A stretch of DNA of 64,000 nucleotides. It comes from Hyperoplus lanceolatus (lineage: Eukaryota > Chordata > Actinopteri > Uranoscopiformes > Ammodytidae). The position numbers were made by a program, and so were the translations under genes. The DNA is taken from NCBI GenBank assembly GCA_026929865.2, contig CM049406.2, positions 29,179,001 through 29,243,000 on the forward strand, given 5' to 3'. This document shows, one piece after another, positions 36,095 through 48,556 of the stretch (position 1 is the stretch's first letter; every line of letters starts with the position of its first letter). The notes beneath the pieces were generated by a model. It was not told the origin of the DNA. It did not search any database and saw only the letters and a list, made by a program, of their open reading frames with translations.

Positions 36095-36863
36095 GCTGCG
36101 GAATGGACTTGATGAAGTTGTCTAGGGAGTTGCAGGTTGCAGATTTCAAAGCAAATTATGTTTCCAAAAATTATTGAAAATTACAGACTAATAACCTGAG
36201 CACAATGTCAATGTCACTTACATATCAATATTGTAAAGAATAATACAGTGACTTCAATAAGACTGTTTTGAATACTTTTGCAGAAGTGTTTTGACTACCA
36301 GTTAAGAATTGGAACAGGCCAAATACAAGGCCACTTCACACTTTATACACTTGGCATTGTCTGAGAAACTGAACTGTGCTGAACTGAAGTCTTAAAAGCT
36401 GAAGCAATTACATTAAAATTGATTGTGTATTGGACTGCAGATTCTTAAAAAAAAAAAAAAATGTATGTGTATGTAAAAAAAAAATGTTTTTTGTTTTATT
36501 TTTATTTTCTGTAACAGTAACTGTGTATCTGAATTCGAATTTGATGAAAATGGGGCGGTACCTGATAAGCCTTTGGCTTCTTAAATACCCATGGGACAAC
36601 ACAAAGTATGATGTATAGAGATATTTTCAAGAAGAGTGTGTATTGTGTGGAATTGTCCGAAAGAATAATAAATAAAATAAAATAAAAAATACTGAACAAA
36701 TAACTTGCCTTTTCTCTATTTATGATTTATTTATAAGATTTTCAATACAAGACACAGAACAGTCAGTTTATAAGTACTTTCATGTGTGGAGAAGAAATTA
36801 CAAAGTAATAATATACAATATTATTGTGAGGATGATATTTGTAGACCACAACAAAGAACTTAC
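36095..36863. other. No gene recognised (YqaJ gene intron)
   Basis: AT-rich sequence with poly(A)/(T) runs near 36450-36485. The short open frames have no known motif. Confidence 0.5.
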
Positions 36864-37352
36864 TTTTATCTCACAGATGCCAGTTCCATGACAGGTGCAG
36901 GTGACACATCCATCTGGTGATGCCCCCATGTATGGCCATTTAGGATTCAGCCACAGCCCGCTATCCTTACAGGAGAAGCCCTGGTGGTGCAGACTTTGCA
37001 GTTCTTCATACTGCTTTCTGGCAGTTGCTTCATATTTGCATCCATACCTGTAATGTATAGAAATAGGAATAGAAAAAGAACATCGTACAATAATAATTAG
37101 TAACTGATTTACAAAATGGCAATCTTAAAAAAACCTCATACAGCCTTATCCAGTGTGTGGCATAATGCACACATTTTCGATTTTCAAACCGGTGTTGTCC
37201 TTACGTAAACCTTATCTTTGCCTAATAAATACCTTGTTGCTGCTGTAGAGAACTTGTGGGCCTCTGGGTAGCATATCAACTTGATCAGTGACTTTGACGG
37301 CTGTAGAAGACTAGTATTTAAAACCTGCTTCAATTTCGAGACCGTTATCCTT

Positions 37353-37680
37353 GGGGCGGCAGTGGCGAAGTGGGTAGGGAATTCGCCTCTGGTGTGCAGG
37401 GTCGGAGGTTCGATCCCCCGTCTCCCCGCCACATGTCGAAGTGTCCCTGGGCAAGACACTGAACCCCGAATTGCTCCCGATAGTTAGCTTAGCACCCTAG
37501 TGCTAAGCCTACCCTGCGTGGTAGCTGCTGCTATTGGCGTATGAATGTCTGGGTGACTATTGTGTGTGACTATTGGCGTATGAATGTGACTGGGTGAATG
37601 TGTACAAAAACAATGTAAAACGCTTTGAGTCTGTGATAAACGGAGATATAGCGCTATACAAGTCCATTTACCATTTACCT
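37353..37680 (+). mobile_element. tRNA-derived SINE inserted in a YqaJ exon
   Basis: The head ggggcggcagtggcgaagtg and the B box (ggaggttcgatcccc) are tRNA-like. The body has atgtcgaagtgtccctgggc and the tail ends agtccatttaccatttacc. This is a common teleost SINE. Exon sequence resumes on both sides in the same reading frame direction, so the insertion is inside coding sequence. Confidence 0.85.
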
Positions 37681-38113
37681 CCTGCTCTTTGGCTAAACCA
37701 TATAGTTGATGAGCTCTGGTTTCTGGTCTCCTCCTCTACTCCCTGGACCTGTAACTGTGTCAGCTCTTCCTGTCTGAAGTCCTGGCATGCTTTTTGCAAC
37801 TGTTAGGATAGCTGTAGCATCTCTGGTTTCCTATACTGAATTAGTGTTTTGGGTAGCTTGCTCACAGACTTTGGGACAAATTCTCTGTAATATGGTGCCC
37901 TGGACATCAGTGCAGCACTTCTTGGGGCATTGCTGCTTAAAGTCTTGAAAAACTGAATATAGGACTCTGATCCTTGCTTCACTCTTGGACACTGGACTGT
38001 GGGACTAGGAAGTGTGAGTTGCTCACCTGTCCTCCCAGCAATGGCATCATCTAGTTTTTGCTTTTTGAATTTGCAGATGAAAAGTCTATCATTGCAACTG
38101 GAGCAGCAGGAAT

Positions 38114-38372
38114 CTGTGTGAGAGACAGAGAACATGTGTGTGAACATACATGTAGGTGCAAACTGCCAAAATGGAAACTAAACTGCATCCCAAAACAATC
38201 CAAAATATGTTGTTTGCATGATAAGTGAATGTATGTGTCCTCAACTGTCATATTTTTCATTCAACTCAGAAAACATGCATCTGAATACCTTTTTGACATG
38301 CGATGGCATTATGCCATTTTTCAGTGGTGCAGGATGCAGTCTCTCTCATCTTCACACCAGAACTACCACGAA
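38114..38372. other. No gene recognised
   Basis: Upstream of the YqaJ exon acceptor. It should contain the rest of the ISL2EU 5' region, but no terminal repeat or further exon could be identified before the truncated MITE begins. Confidence 0.4.
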
Positions 38373-38800
38373 AAAACTATGTAGATTTTCGGGAAGCTCT
38401 TTCTCTTATTTTGGCGATCCAGCACGTCCTGTCAACACTTGAGTGTGTGTGCTTCGGGCATCTCCGCTCCCTCCGCCTGTGCTTCGGCAATCTTCGCTCG
38501 CCCCCCCCCTGCAAACCCCACTCCATTGTGATTGGTTACCTTCCTTCCGGAACACTTTCAGTGGCGGGAAGCGCGAGCATGGACCTATAAGGGCGCGAGG
38601 CAGACGAACAGGAAGTGACAGCGATACCATACATGGAAACATCCCAGTAATCAGGCGGCTTCACGAAGTTACATGCGACGTCACAAAGTTACAAAGCGTC
38701 AAGCCGCTTTGAACACGTGACTTCTCGACTGGCTAGAATAGTGTCTAGTGCTCTGCACAGACACCCCAGACGGTCAGCAGGGAATACGTCGAAATGCATG
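38373..38800. mobile_element. TTAA-type MITE R1, second copy, left part
   Basis: It matches 1978-2404 from aaactatgtagattttcggg to ggaatacgtcgaaatgcatg. Its own first about 85 bp are missing. It ends at CATG (38797-38800), where the 14.46-kb insertion starts, and continues at 53262. Confidence 0.8.
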
Positions 38801-39213
38801 TGTAACCCAGGGTTACATAACACCTTTTAACATAATCAGAATTTAATCAAAACCCATAGAATAGTTGTTACTTGTCAGGGAAATACATAGTTTGTGTATA
38901 TTGTCGTTTTAAATAGTGACACATATAAGAGAATAGTATTGCAATGTGCATTTATTTGATGGTTTTCTGATTAATATGGTGTGATTTGTTTAATCACCTG
39001 TCAATTAAAAAGATCGCTTAGCCGCTGTTCTGGCTCCAGTAGTCAATAAGAAATTAGACCCGCCTCTTCTAACCGTCAGTAGACGGCAGCTTCTGATGAT
39101 TCTTCCTTTTCGGGACGAGCCACAGAGTGATCGACCGTTAACAACTATTTTTAAACAGTTGGCAAAAGAAACAGAGATTCCCCCCGTCATTAAAGTCCCG
39201 AAAAGCCGAGAAG

Positions 39214-39308
39214 CATCTCGCTGCGACCTGCGGGAATGTGGATGTGGGCGGGGCTTGACATCAAGCCCCGCCCACATCCAAGTCAGTCAGTCAACGGTTG
39301 CTCGCGCG
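39214..39308. repeat. Left inverted repeat flanking the KDZ-like gene
   Basis: About 95 bp from catctcgctgcgacctgcgg to caacggttgctcgcgcg match the reverse complement of 48462-48556. Each copy contains a perfect 40-bp GC-rich palindrome (39240-39279 here). A possible first exon, ATG AACAATGGAG/GTAAGC, lies just inside at 39337. Confidence 0.75.
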
Positions 39309-39349
39309 CCTCCCGCCGTTAATTCATTCTTTTGACATGAACAATGGAG

Positions 39350-41170
39350 GTAAGCGCAACTTCAATCAAATCAGTCACATAACTGTACATTAGACCTTTG
39401 CTTTTCTCAACTGTGTTATGCTAAGAAAATAAACGTTGTAAACCTAACGGTGGTTCATTTGGCTCCATTGATATAAATACAAATACAATATTATACGTAG
39501 GCCTATAAATATAAGTGTTAGCTTAACTAACCTTCATGCAATGTTTTCATTGGTACGTCAGTTGGTTGTACCACACAGTTATATAAAATATTATTAATCG
39601 TATTGACTACTATCACAAATGTCAAATAAAATGTCTGAATTGATATAAATTACTCCGACCTAGACCAGCTTTGTTACCGGTAGGTAGTTGTTTTTATAAA
39701 GACTACATTACCCGTGTAGCTTAACGGTGTTTTTTGATGGTGATGGTGATTTATATACTATCTATGATGGTGACGGGTCTCTGCCACCAAGAGGTGTGGA
39801 TGTTGAGTTGTGAGAATGAGTGCAGAGTGTGTAAATAAACACATTTTCTATACTGCAGTATAAAGCACATTGTCTTTTTTTCACCGAACCGAACAAACAG
39901 TTTGCCTACTTGGTAATATATATTTGTGTTGGTCCAGAGTTCTAGTATTATTAAATACAATAATACGATACATATTACTAGGTAGGTAATATTCACTAAG
40001 CCTACACCTTGTAAACAATACATGAACGCAGCGCTTTAAGGCAGAACCCAGAGCACACAGGTAAGTTGCAACTGCGAACAACAGATTCCACAATATTCAT
40101 CGATCCAGACAGTGTTCTCTATGCGGGACCAAGCTCGCATGCCTTTTGTAGTAACCAGTCCCGGAAGAAGGCACGCATATCATCAGCAGCAATATAGTCT
40201 TTTTTAAATGGTCACAAAAATGTAAACATTCATAACAAGGGGGACACTTGATACGCACTACTTGTGTATGTATGATGACTCAGAGTAGATAATGAGGGCC
40301 CTAACCGATGGCTAACGCAATAAGTCACACCAGCCGTCTGAAAAATCATAAGGCGCTGAAGTCAAGCATTACAATCCAGCAGTATGCAGTTCAGCTTTCC
40401 TATTGCTGCTGAGCCAATGATTGATCCACTACAGTTAATCTCAACACATGAAAAAAATAGAAATTGAAGAAATTCCTACAACAGAGTACATGATGATATT
40501 ATTATTAGAGGTTTTTGGAGAACATTTTAGTTTTTATTTGGAATTTAATTGTGTAGAATATTCTGAATAGAGGTGTTATTTAACTAAATTAATTTACAGT
40601 AGTACCGTTCTTAACTAATAATAGGCTATATAATCAGAACTGACATTAAAAGACTGTGACTTTTGACTAATCAATATATTAAATAACATGAGAAAATTAC
40701 ATAGCTATGAACTATTTTGATAATCCTATTATTTTCAAATTAAACAAGTGTCCAACTCTTCTCCTTTGTACCTTGTGATCACTTTTTGTGTCAACACCAT
40801 CAGACACCAAGTACACAAATTATTGTCACTCAAATAATGCTAGACTATGGATGTCCATGTGTTTTTACCATAGATAGCATATAAAAGGTTTTTACTGACG
40901 GGTCATATACAGGAAAATATCTGAATATATCTCACTAGAGGTGAGGTATTAAAGTTAGCTAAATCAATCGAATATTTATTTAAAAAATAACTACATCAAA
41001 GCTTTACATTAATGTTTTGTCATTATTTTTGTACAAAAAGGTTGGCAGTTAATTCTCATAACAGCAGCCTCAGATTGCTTCAACACAATTTTGTTCAAAA
41101 ATTAAAACAAAGTGACTGAATGTAACTGGGCGTATAAGGTCTATGAGGGTTACAACATTTTTTAAAGAAA
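39350..41170. other. No gene recognised (inside the 14.46-kb insertion)
   Basis: AT-rich sequence between the left inverted repeat and the tRNA-like segments. No splice-linked coding exon or bounded repeat was found. Confidence 0.45.
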
Positions 41171-41445
41171 TGCAAATATTTAATCATGCAGGTATTGAAC
41201 TCAGAGTTGCTACATATAAGGCAAAATGACTAACCACACGTCAGCACATTTATTCTTCTAAGATGTCAACATTAATTTACTAAATGTAATCAGTAACTTG
41301 GCTAACAAGGTATATGATGGTTACAACATTTTTGAAAGAAAAGTCAAAAATTGAATTTCTATTTAGTGAGAGGATTGATCCTCGGACTGCTGCGTTAAAG
41401 TCTTAACAGTTAATCACTACGCCACATTGTAAACCAAACAAAGGC
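41170..41445 (-). repeat. Two tandem degenerate tRNA-like modules
   Basis: Two units share the phrase ggt(c/a)tatga(g/t)ggttacaacatttt and each then carries a tRNA-like half on the minus strand. The B-box-like sequences are gagttcaatacc and ggatcaatcc, the A-box-like sequence tggcgtagtgatta. Far too degenerate to be functional tRNAs. Confidence 0.4.
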
Positions 41446-42350
41446 TCTTAACTATAGTATATGTCTATACCAACTTTGTTATGCAAGACTGTTATTGGGC
41501 TGGTTGACATCACATTTTTTTCATGGTTCGTTTCAATTACACATTGTATGTGTATTTCCCCAATTTAAATGATTGTCCTAGATTAGGAAAATCAGGCGGT
41601 CACATTCGGACATTTGCCTTTCTAAATGTGGGACAATTAAAGATGTATGTGTAAACAACCTAAACACATGTTCCCAATATTATTGCATATTTGATGCATA
41701 AGCGTATCATAAACATCATCTGATTGTAGCCGGGCTACACTTAGCCCGGCAAACTCCAGCGTTGTATCTTAAATGATCGTGATTCGGGGACCAGGGCTGC
41801 CTGTGGCAGCTGAGGAGTCTTTATTTTCTGTGTGCAAACCATGGACATATAAAGAAAGGTGAAAACACATAAATATCCGTACAGCGATAACAAGATGTCC
41901 GTTCCCACATGCATTCCTCTAAAACAGAAAGAGACACGTGCGCCAAATGAGATTCCATCATACAACAAACACTGCCTTACTGGATATAATATGTAATGAA
42001 GTACATTTACACACTAAAACGAGCGTCTTAACATTAGTAAACAGTAACTGCAACCTCCAAGGAATATAATTGACATGTCCGTTAAAAGTTTTCCCGTGTT
42101 TTATCATTTTTATACACTCATTTAGAGGTGCACTTTACATTCCTACTCCTCTCCAGCACGTCATATCGCCGACTGAAGAGATCACACATCCGAAGGTGTC
42201 AAAATAAGAGCTCCCAAAACAAATGTACATGTATACAAAAGTGTATAAAGGAAAAATAATAAATAATTAAAAGTTTTTTGGTTAAATATAACTTAAAGCC
42301 TACATAAGTTTCATGATAACAAATCGGAGAACTACAAAAACTAAAATGCA

Positions 42351-42421
42351 AATAGTCGGATTTGAACCCCGGCCTCCGGAGCAACAGGCGACACAGTAGT
42401 CCATTACGCCAAACCCAGATT
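42351..42421 (-). other. tRNA-like sequence with A and B boxes
   Basis: On the minus strand it reads tggcgtaatggactac (A-box region), a ctccggaggccg anticodon-side stretch and ggggttcaaatccgac (B box) with about tRNA spacing. Acceptor-stem pairing is poor. A tRNA pseudogene or SINE head is more likely than an active gene. Confidence 0.4.
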
Positions 42422-42429
42422 ACAGTAAA

Positions 42430-43640
42430 GAGCTGTGATGGTAAATTTGTTTTAGGCATTGACATATTTTGGTTGTGACATCAAAAAGCACTTCTAAGAT
42501 ATATGTATATTTTTAATATATATATACACTTATACTTATAATCCCCCCTAAAAAATCCAATTAAGACTAATTGTTTGCTTTCCAATAAAATTTGTTTGTG
42601 TTTTATATAAAAAAAGTATTGACTTTGTGAAAAAGGACCAGCAGACAAAATGTTATTTGTATTCAAAAAGACTACCATTGCCATTATTTGTTTTCAAGAT
42701 TTATAAAATGGAGCCCATTTACAGTGCTGTAGTCTGTGGATGTGGTTTAGAAATATAATTAGACTATTTATGTAATAATTTAACAAAAAAGTAGGTCTAT
42801 ATCCCAGATTCACCCTCCACTTTTTCCTTCCACTTTATTAATATAGTTTAATATTACATTCACAATGTCCCTCAATTGATATAGAATCAAAACATTACTG
42901 TTTTCATGAGTTACATTGTTTACTATATTTCTCTGGCTCGGAAGTAGCACAAAGTGAGTTGAGTCATATATAATACATTTAGCCTGTAATAAACTACTTG
43001 GCATATGTGAAATGCACCAGCAAGCAAAGGTTTAAAATTATGACATTTCAAAATGTTATACAAAGGTACAGTTTTTTTCCAATTGCTTTCACAAATGTTG
43101 CAGACTTTGGCTCACTTTGTCAAAACACACAGGCCGAATGAGACAAAGCACATGGAGATAAACTTGTAACTTATACGCAAAATTAAGCTCTTGAAACAAA
43201 ACGTATATAACAATCCATCTTAAAACTGTTTTTAGCATCAAAACAATATACACATGCACCTTTGAATTATAGCAGCAACAACACATAGATGGGCTTTATG
43301 CAAAACACATCTGTATTCAGTACTTTGGATAGTTTTTGACTTTAAAAGTCTCATGCTGATTTTTTTGGTGAAAGATTGATTCACTACAGTTCATCTAGAC
43401 ACTCAAAAATAAAAAACGGAAAAAGTGTAGTTTGCAATGTCATGGCTTTGGCCAACAAAACAATTAAAATGTATAGGATGCAGTTCAACAAGCAATTCAG
43501 TGTGTCACTACTATACTGTAAACTCTGAAACAATTACGAGAAAATAAAAAAACAGTGTTGTAAAAAATGGGGTGGATCATGAACCCTTTGGATACCGCCT
43601 CCTGTAACAACTTCTCTTTGTTTCTTCAGCACCTACACAT
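42430..43640. other. No gene recognised
   Basis: AT-rich sequence upstream of the KDZ-like zinc-finger exons. A short TA repeat lies near 42515-42530. No exon with a known motif. Confidence 0.45.
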
Positions 43641-44030
43641 TTGATGGACCCCGGACCTTGGATCCTACCTTGAGGGTAGAGTTTACAAATGCCCCTGCTG
43701 TTTTTATTCCACTGAGCTGGAATATAAATTAATCTGCACATGGAGAACCACAAGCAGATGGCCGTGCAATACAAAGGTAGGGTTTTGTTACGCACAATAT
43801 CTGTATGTTATTTATGATGTAAATGATCCCTTACAAATAGGCCTTTTGGTGATAAATCCATGACATTCTGATCATGTCAGATTTAAATGTATGTTTTCCA
43901 GGGTTTCTCATTGTAAATGCAACCGTGATTGCAGGAAGGCTGCCCATTTTCATGCATTCTCTACAATCATAAGAAAAGACCAGTTCATCAATCATTTAAG
44001 CGGTCACCTGTGTCCAGCCTCCTCACCCGC

Positions 44031-44630
44031 CTCCATCTCCCAGCCTCCAGCCCCAGGACATGCCTCAAACTCCATCTCCCAGCCTCCAGCCCCAGGACAT
44101 GCCTCCATCTCCTGGCTTCCAGCCTCAGGACATGCCTCCATCTCCATCTCTCAGCCTCCAGCCCCAGGACATGCCTCCATCTCTCAGCCTCCAGCCCCAG
44201 GACATGCCTCCATCTCCCAGCCTCCAGCCCCAGGACATGCCTCCATCTCCCAGCCTCCAGCCCCAGGACATGCCTCCATCTCCTGGCTTCCAGCCCCAGA
44301 ACATGCCTCCATCTCTCCAGCCTCCAGCCTCAGGACATGCCTCCATCTCCATCTCTCAGCCTCCAGCCCCAGGACATGCCTCCATCTCTCAGCCTCCAGC
44401 CCCAGGACATGCCTCCATCTCTCAGCCTCCAGCCCGACATGCCTCCATCTCCCAGCCTCCAGCCCCAGGACATGCCTCCATCTCCCAGCCTCCAGCCCCA
44501 GGACATGCCTCCATCTCCCAGCCTCCAGCCCCAGGACATGCGCCACTCTCCCAGCCTCCAGCCCCAGGACATGCCTCCATCTCCCCAGCCTCCAGCCCCA
44601 GGACATGCCTCAATTTTACCACCTCCACCA
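44031..44630. repeat. 33-bp coding minisatellite
   Basis: About 18 copies of a 33-bp unit (ccagccccaggacatgcctc plus catctcccagcct) encode an 11-residue repeat around SLQPQDMPPSP or, in a neighbouring frame, ISQPPAPGHAS. It lies between two zinc fingers in the KDZ-like gene. Unit length divisible by three keeps all frames open, so antisense frames here are artefacts. Small indels switch the frame within the array. Confidence 0.9.
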
Positions 44631-46326
44631 CCCAAGCGCAAGGGGAAAGATTCAGTAGTTTGTCCACACTGTGGCATTACTTTAAATAGGCGAAATTTAC
44701 GGTTGCACCTCCAAAGATTTCATACTTTAATTAAACCAGATATCACGTCCCAACACCACTTAAAATGCCAGTGCATTGATTTTGAAAGCAATTTATGTTT
44801 GCTGCATTAAATAAATCCTTTCATCCCCTCCACCCCAGTTCATGTAATCAAGCGGACTTGGGGGCAAAGCCAAAGAACATCATGTGAGATGGAAGTGTGT
44901 AAAATAAATATGGATTGTGCTGGGCGCTCGCGTATAAGAACATTTGAATGTCCGCACATTCAATCTGTGTCATACTTCCCTCCAGCAACCCTTTAGACTC
45001 TCCTCTCTCAGAGAGAGAGCTGCTACAGATGGTGGCAGAGAAATGGTTTGGGCAGGACAAAAAATAAGGTGTCTGTGCGGCGAGGGCTGCCGTTGAGGTT
45101 GGAACTCCACTCTCTTGTCTAGTCAACATCTCCGGCCCTCCTTCAAAGAGATATATATCTGTTTTTGAGCCGACGGTGGCATACTACAGCAGGCTTGGTC
45201 GGGTCATGGTCAGCTATGATGCCAAAAAAATAACTTGGCACTGTCCATGTGCAAAGCCCCGTCAGTCCTGCATTCACAAGTATGTTGCCAAGTGGCATTT
45301 ATTCGAAAAAGAGCAGGCCCTTTTCAGGAGAACCAAATGTCATGAGGCAGAAGAAGGAGAAGAGCTCTTCAGCACAGACATGGGAGGTGCAGCAGTGGAG
45401 GGATAGACTGGTTATCCCACCAACAGGGAAAACAGCTGGTGAAGATGGTTCAGGACATGTATAAAAACAAAAAGATCCCAGCAGTTCTTCCACATGACAC
45501 CATCCACACCAGCTCATTCCCGTTTGCCTTAGTCCCCCCAGAAAACTTCTGCAGAGAGTGTCATACAATGCTGAGTGAACCAGGACTAATCACATCAAAG
45601 GCAAGGATTGTCACCATGACAGATGTCATTGAGGGTAGGTCCTTCTTTTATTGGTTTGAGGGTGTTTGTATTATTATGCTGGTTTTAGATGAGCCTATGT
45701 TGTGATAAAAGGGTTTAATGCCAATCTGCTTTAAATTATGACAATCACTCCCTCGGTATAATATCAGTGCAAATGTGTTATTATGACTTGCTTATTTTAC
45801 ACTTAAAGCTGCACAGGTTCATGTTTCATCCATCTCTTCAATTAAATCCACTGTGAACAGGAATTTCCTTATACAGCAAGTGGTGCTACCAGTGTGGCCT
45901 TGTTTACCGATACCAGGAGTGGTCTGATGGTATCCACAACTTTGACGATCACACACTATTGTCTCTTCACCTTTGTCTCTTCCTTAGAAATAGTCTTCAG
46001 GTAGGACAATCTTTTTTTCCATTTATATGTGATTCACTCACTCACTTCATTAACACATTTTTGTCTCTTCTGCCTAGAACATGCAGTAAGTAAAGATATA
46101 ATGTCCATGTTGATTTTGCAGACTCACCAGGCTGTTGGTAGTGTCATCGAAGTGCTGGAAAAAACGTCTGGTAAACGTTACCCATCAGCGCAAAAAATTC
46201 TACAGGCTTACCTCACATTTGAAGCTCTCTGTGACCACAGTTACACATTTGCATGTGTTTCATGCGGCTACCATCCGGTGACGGTGGTTATGGACCTTCA
46301 CAAGAAAGGAGTCTTTAGTATGCCTG

Positions 46327-46440
<114 letters not shown>

Positions 46441-48359
46441 CAAGCACTACATATTTGGCTTATACAGATTATGGCATGACTGTAATTTGAAATTTGAATT
46501 CATCTTGAAAGTGAGCACTATTGAGGAACCACCAGCAGATTTTGATGGCAAGGTGGATGCTGAAGAGTTCTGGGAGAAGGTGTCCATGGAAGTGATTTCC
46601 CGTGGGTTAGTGTCAAGTGAGTGAAATATTCCTTTTTACTATGATGTTCATAAATTATGTCTGTTGTGTTATCTCTTAACTCCTAAACCACCCCCCACCC
46701 CTCCTCATAGGTAAGAAGGAAAACCCTTTTATCGTGCCTCCTAGCTACCACAATTGGGCGCCTTGGATAGGGCCCCACACCAGGAGTGGCAATGTAGTCC
46801 TCAACACGGAATACAAAAAGGTGCATTCCCCACACAGTCCAGCAGAAGAGTTGGAGCTGACCGTCACAGAGGACAGACTAACAGACGAGCTTCTCAAAGT
46901 CAAGGTATTAAAAATAACTGGTGCAATGCTGTCCATGCATAGAATGCATAGGCTTTTAATTGTCATGTAGCTCATTTGTCAGGCTAGTTATTGTATTTTT
47001 GTCTTTAACCACGATTTGCATGTGAAAGTTCCCTGCCAGTGGAGTATGTTGATAATGATGCTTTGATCTCCAATGGACTGCATGTATATATTGTGTTTCA
47101 CAGATGGGTGATCTACGTGGCTTGTGTGGGCAGTGTGGTGTGGACCCCCAGGGCTCACGAATGGACCTTGTCAGCAGACTTCAGCAAGAAATGAAAAACA
47201 GAGACACATATGACAAGGTCTTCTCTCAGATCTGGGGAGCTTCAGGTAACCAGACCTGTCTGGCAACCAAATGTTTTTAAGTGGTACTTACAGTTTTTTA
47301 CTCTTCTCTCTCTCCATTTTTAATTTTGGCTTTTTCTCATAGGTGGATGGGCAGTTGTCACCTGTCCTTGTGCCGTGGTCTATGCTGTCAAATTCAATAT
47401 CAGAGCTGAAAGTCCACGTGACTACACCGACCTTCTTCTTTCTATGAAGCACTTTCCAAATGTCACATTATATGATTTTGCCCGTGGTTTGGCAACACAT
47501 GCCAACAACAGAGTGCCAGATACTTTCAGGCCCCATGGTGGAAGGTTGCTTGAACCAACAGAGGTCAACATTGCACGCGCAAACGCAGGTGACCTCAAAG
47601 TAAACCTGCCATGGATTCAAGAGAAGAAGAAGGTGCCAGACCCAGATGGACACCCTTTCACCGGTTCCTCAGCCCATTACGCCATTTACGATCGATTCCA
47701 TGAAGACAATACGAGAACCAAAGCTGATGTCCTTCGGAAAATGGAACTCGTTCCTGAAATTTTAGGCTGGGTGAACAGTCAAACAGCCGAACAGCTCTTT
47801 TCCGGGATGAGGCGTAATAACCACTTCATGAATATGATGACGCCATCGTCACATGTGTTCCTAATGCGGAACATCCTGCATCATTATAACAGCAGCAAAA
47901 ATGCTGTTAAAATGGAAAAGCTGAAAAAGACACTTGGCCAGGATGTAACCCTAAATCATTATGGCCAAGCAGTGTTGGGTATGTATTTGAATTCACACAA
48001 ATGTTGCCTTTAAAATTTGAACAATATGGAACCTCCCCCAAAAAGTCTGGTGTGCAATATCCTGGAGCACAAAAGCAGAAAGCTGAATGAGATGCTGGTT
48101 TTTGTTATATTCTATTTTTATATTGTAAAAAATCTATTTTTATCTTCACAATCACAGACTCCTCCACACTTCAACAAGAGGAGGGCATGACAATGAGTAT
48201 AGCTATGTCAGCTTTGCGCAGACATGCAGTCACTGGGACTGTTCATGAGAAAAGCCCAGTCGGACCTTAGCAGCTGATCACGGGCGTAAAGCCGAAAGTG
48301 TGTCCCTCAGTTCCCGATGCGATCGCTGATTAATGAGGTTCACCTCGTCTGCTAAATCA

Positions 48360-48455
48360 ACATTACGAGATCCTGAGTGTACGGCTACATTAGCTGTGAA
48401 ACTTCAACATTACGAGATCCTGAGTGTGCTTACGGCTACATTAGCTGTGAAACTT
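48360..48455. repeat. Tandem duplication of about 47 bp
   Basis: aacattacgagatcctgagt followed by acggctacattagctgtgaa occurs twice in direct tandem (from 48360 and from 48405), just before the right inverted repeat of the KDZ-like element. Confidence 0.85.
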
Positions 48456-48461
48456 TTAAAG

Positions 48462-48556
48462 TCGCGTGAGCAACCGTTTACTGACTGACTTGGATGTGGG
48501 CGGGGCTTGACATCAAGCCCCGCCCACATCCACATTACCGCAGGTCGCAGCGAGAT
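48462..48556. repeat. Right inverted repeat flanking the KDZ-like gene
   Basis: The inverted partner of 39214-39308, 190 bp after the gene's stop codon. The palindrome is at 48492-48531, with 19-bp arms containing gtgggcggggc. It is immediately followed by gtacttggaaaagcc, which recurs at the far side of element Z (about 52274-52287). Confidence 0.75.

Larger units (their letters stand above)
34365..38113 (-). pseudogene. ISL2EU-associated YqaJ-type nuclease gene, disrupted
   Basis: Minus-strand exons are 37233-38113, 36864-37047 and 34365-34662. The first contains SNAPRSAALMSRAPYYREFV and, after an in-frame TAA at about 37802, QKACQDFRQEELTQLQ. A SINE (37353-37680) interrupts it between STIWFSQRAG and ITVSKLKQVLNTS. 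The second exon carries the nuclease core: NPKWPYMGASPDGCVTC then GTGICEIK, the D...ExK active site. The third has YFYQVQAQLHIADVNYCDFV and a frameshift near 34597. YqaJ-like exonucleases are known second proteins of ISL2EU transposons. The gene is tail to tail with the THAP-DDE transposase. An upstream exon and the start codon were not identified. Confidence 0.75.

Noticed and set aside
42351..42421. Functional tRNA gene
   Set aside because: A and B boxes are visible but the acceptor stem does not pair convincingly and related decayed copies lie nearby.
44031..44630. CRISPR-like array of regular repeats
   Set aside because: The 33-bp units are directly tandem with no unique spacers, and lie in a coding exon of a eukaryotic transposon.
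44125..44677. Antisense open frames with WRLGDGGMSWG-type repeats
   Set aside because: They are antisense readings of the 33-bp minisatellite, whose length keeps every frame open.
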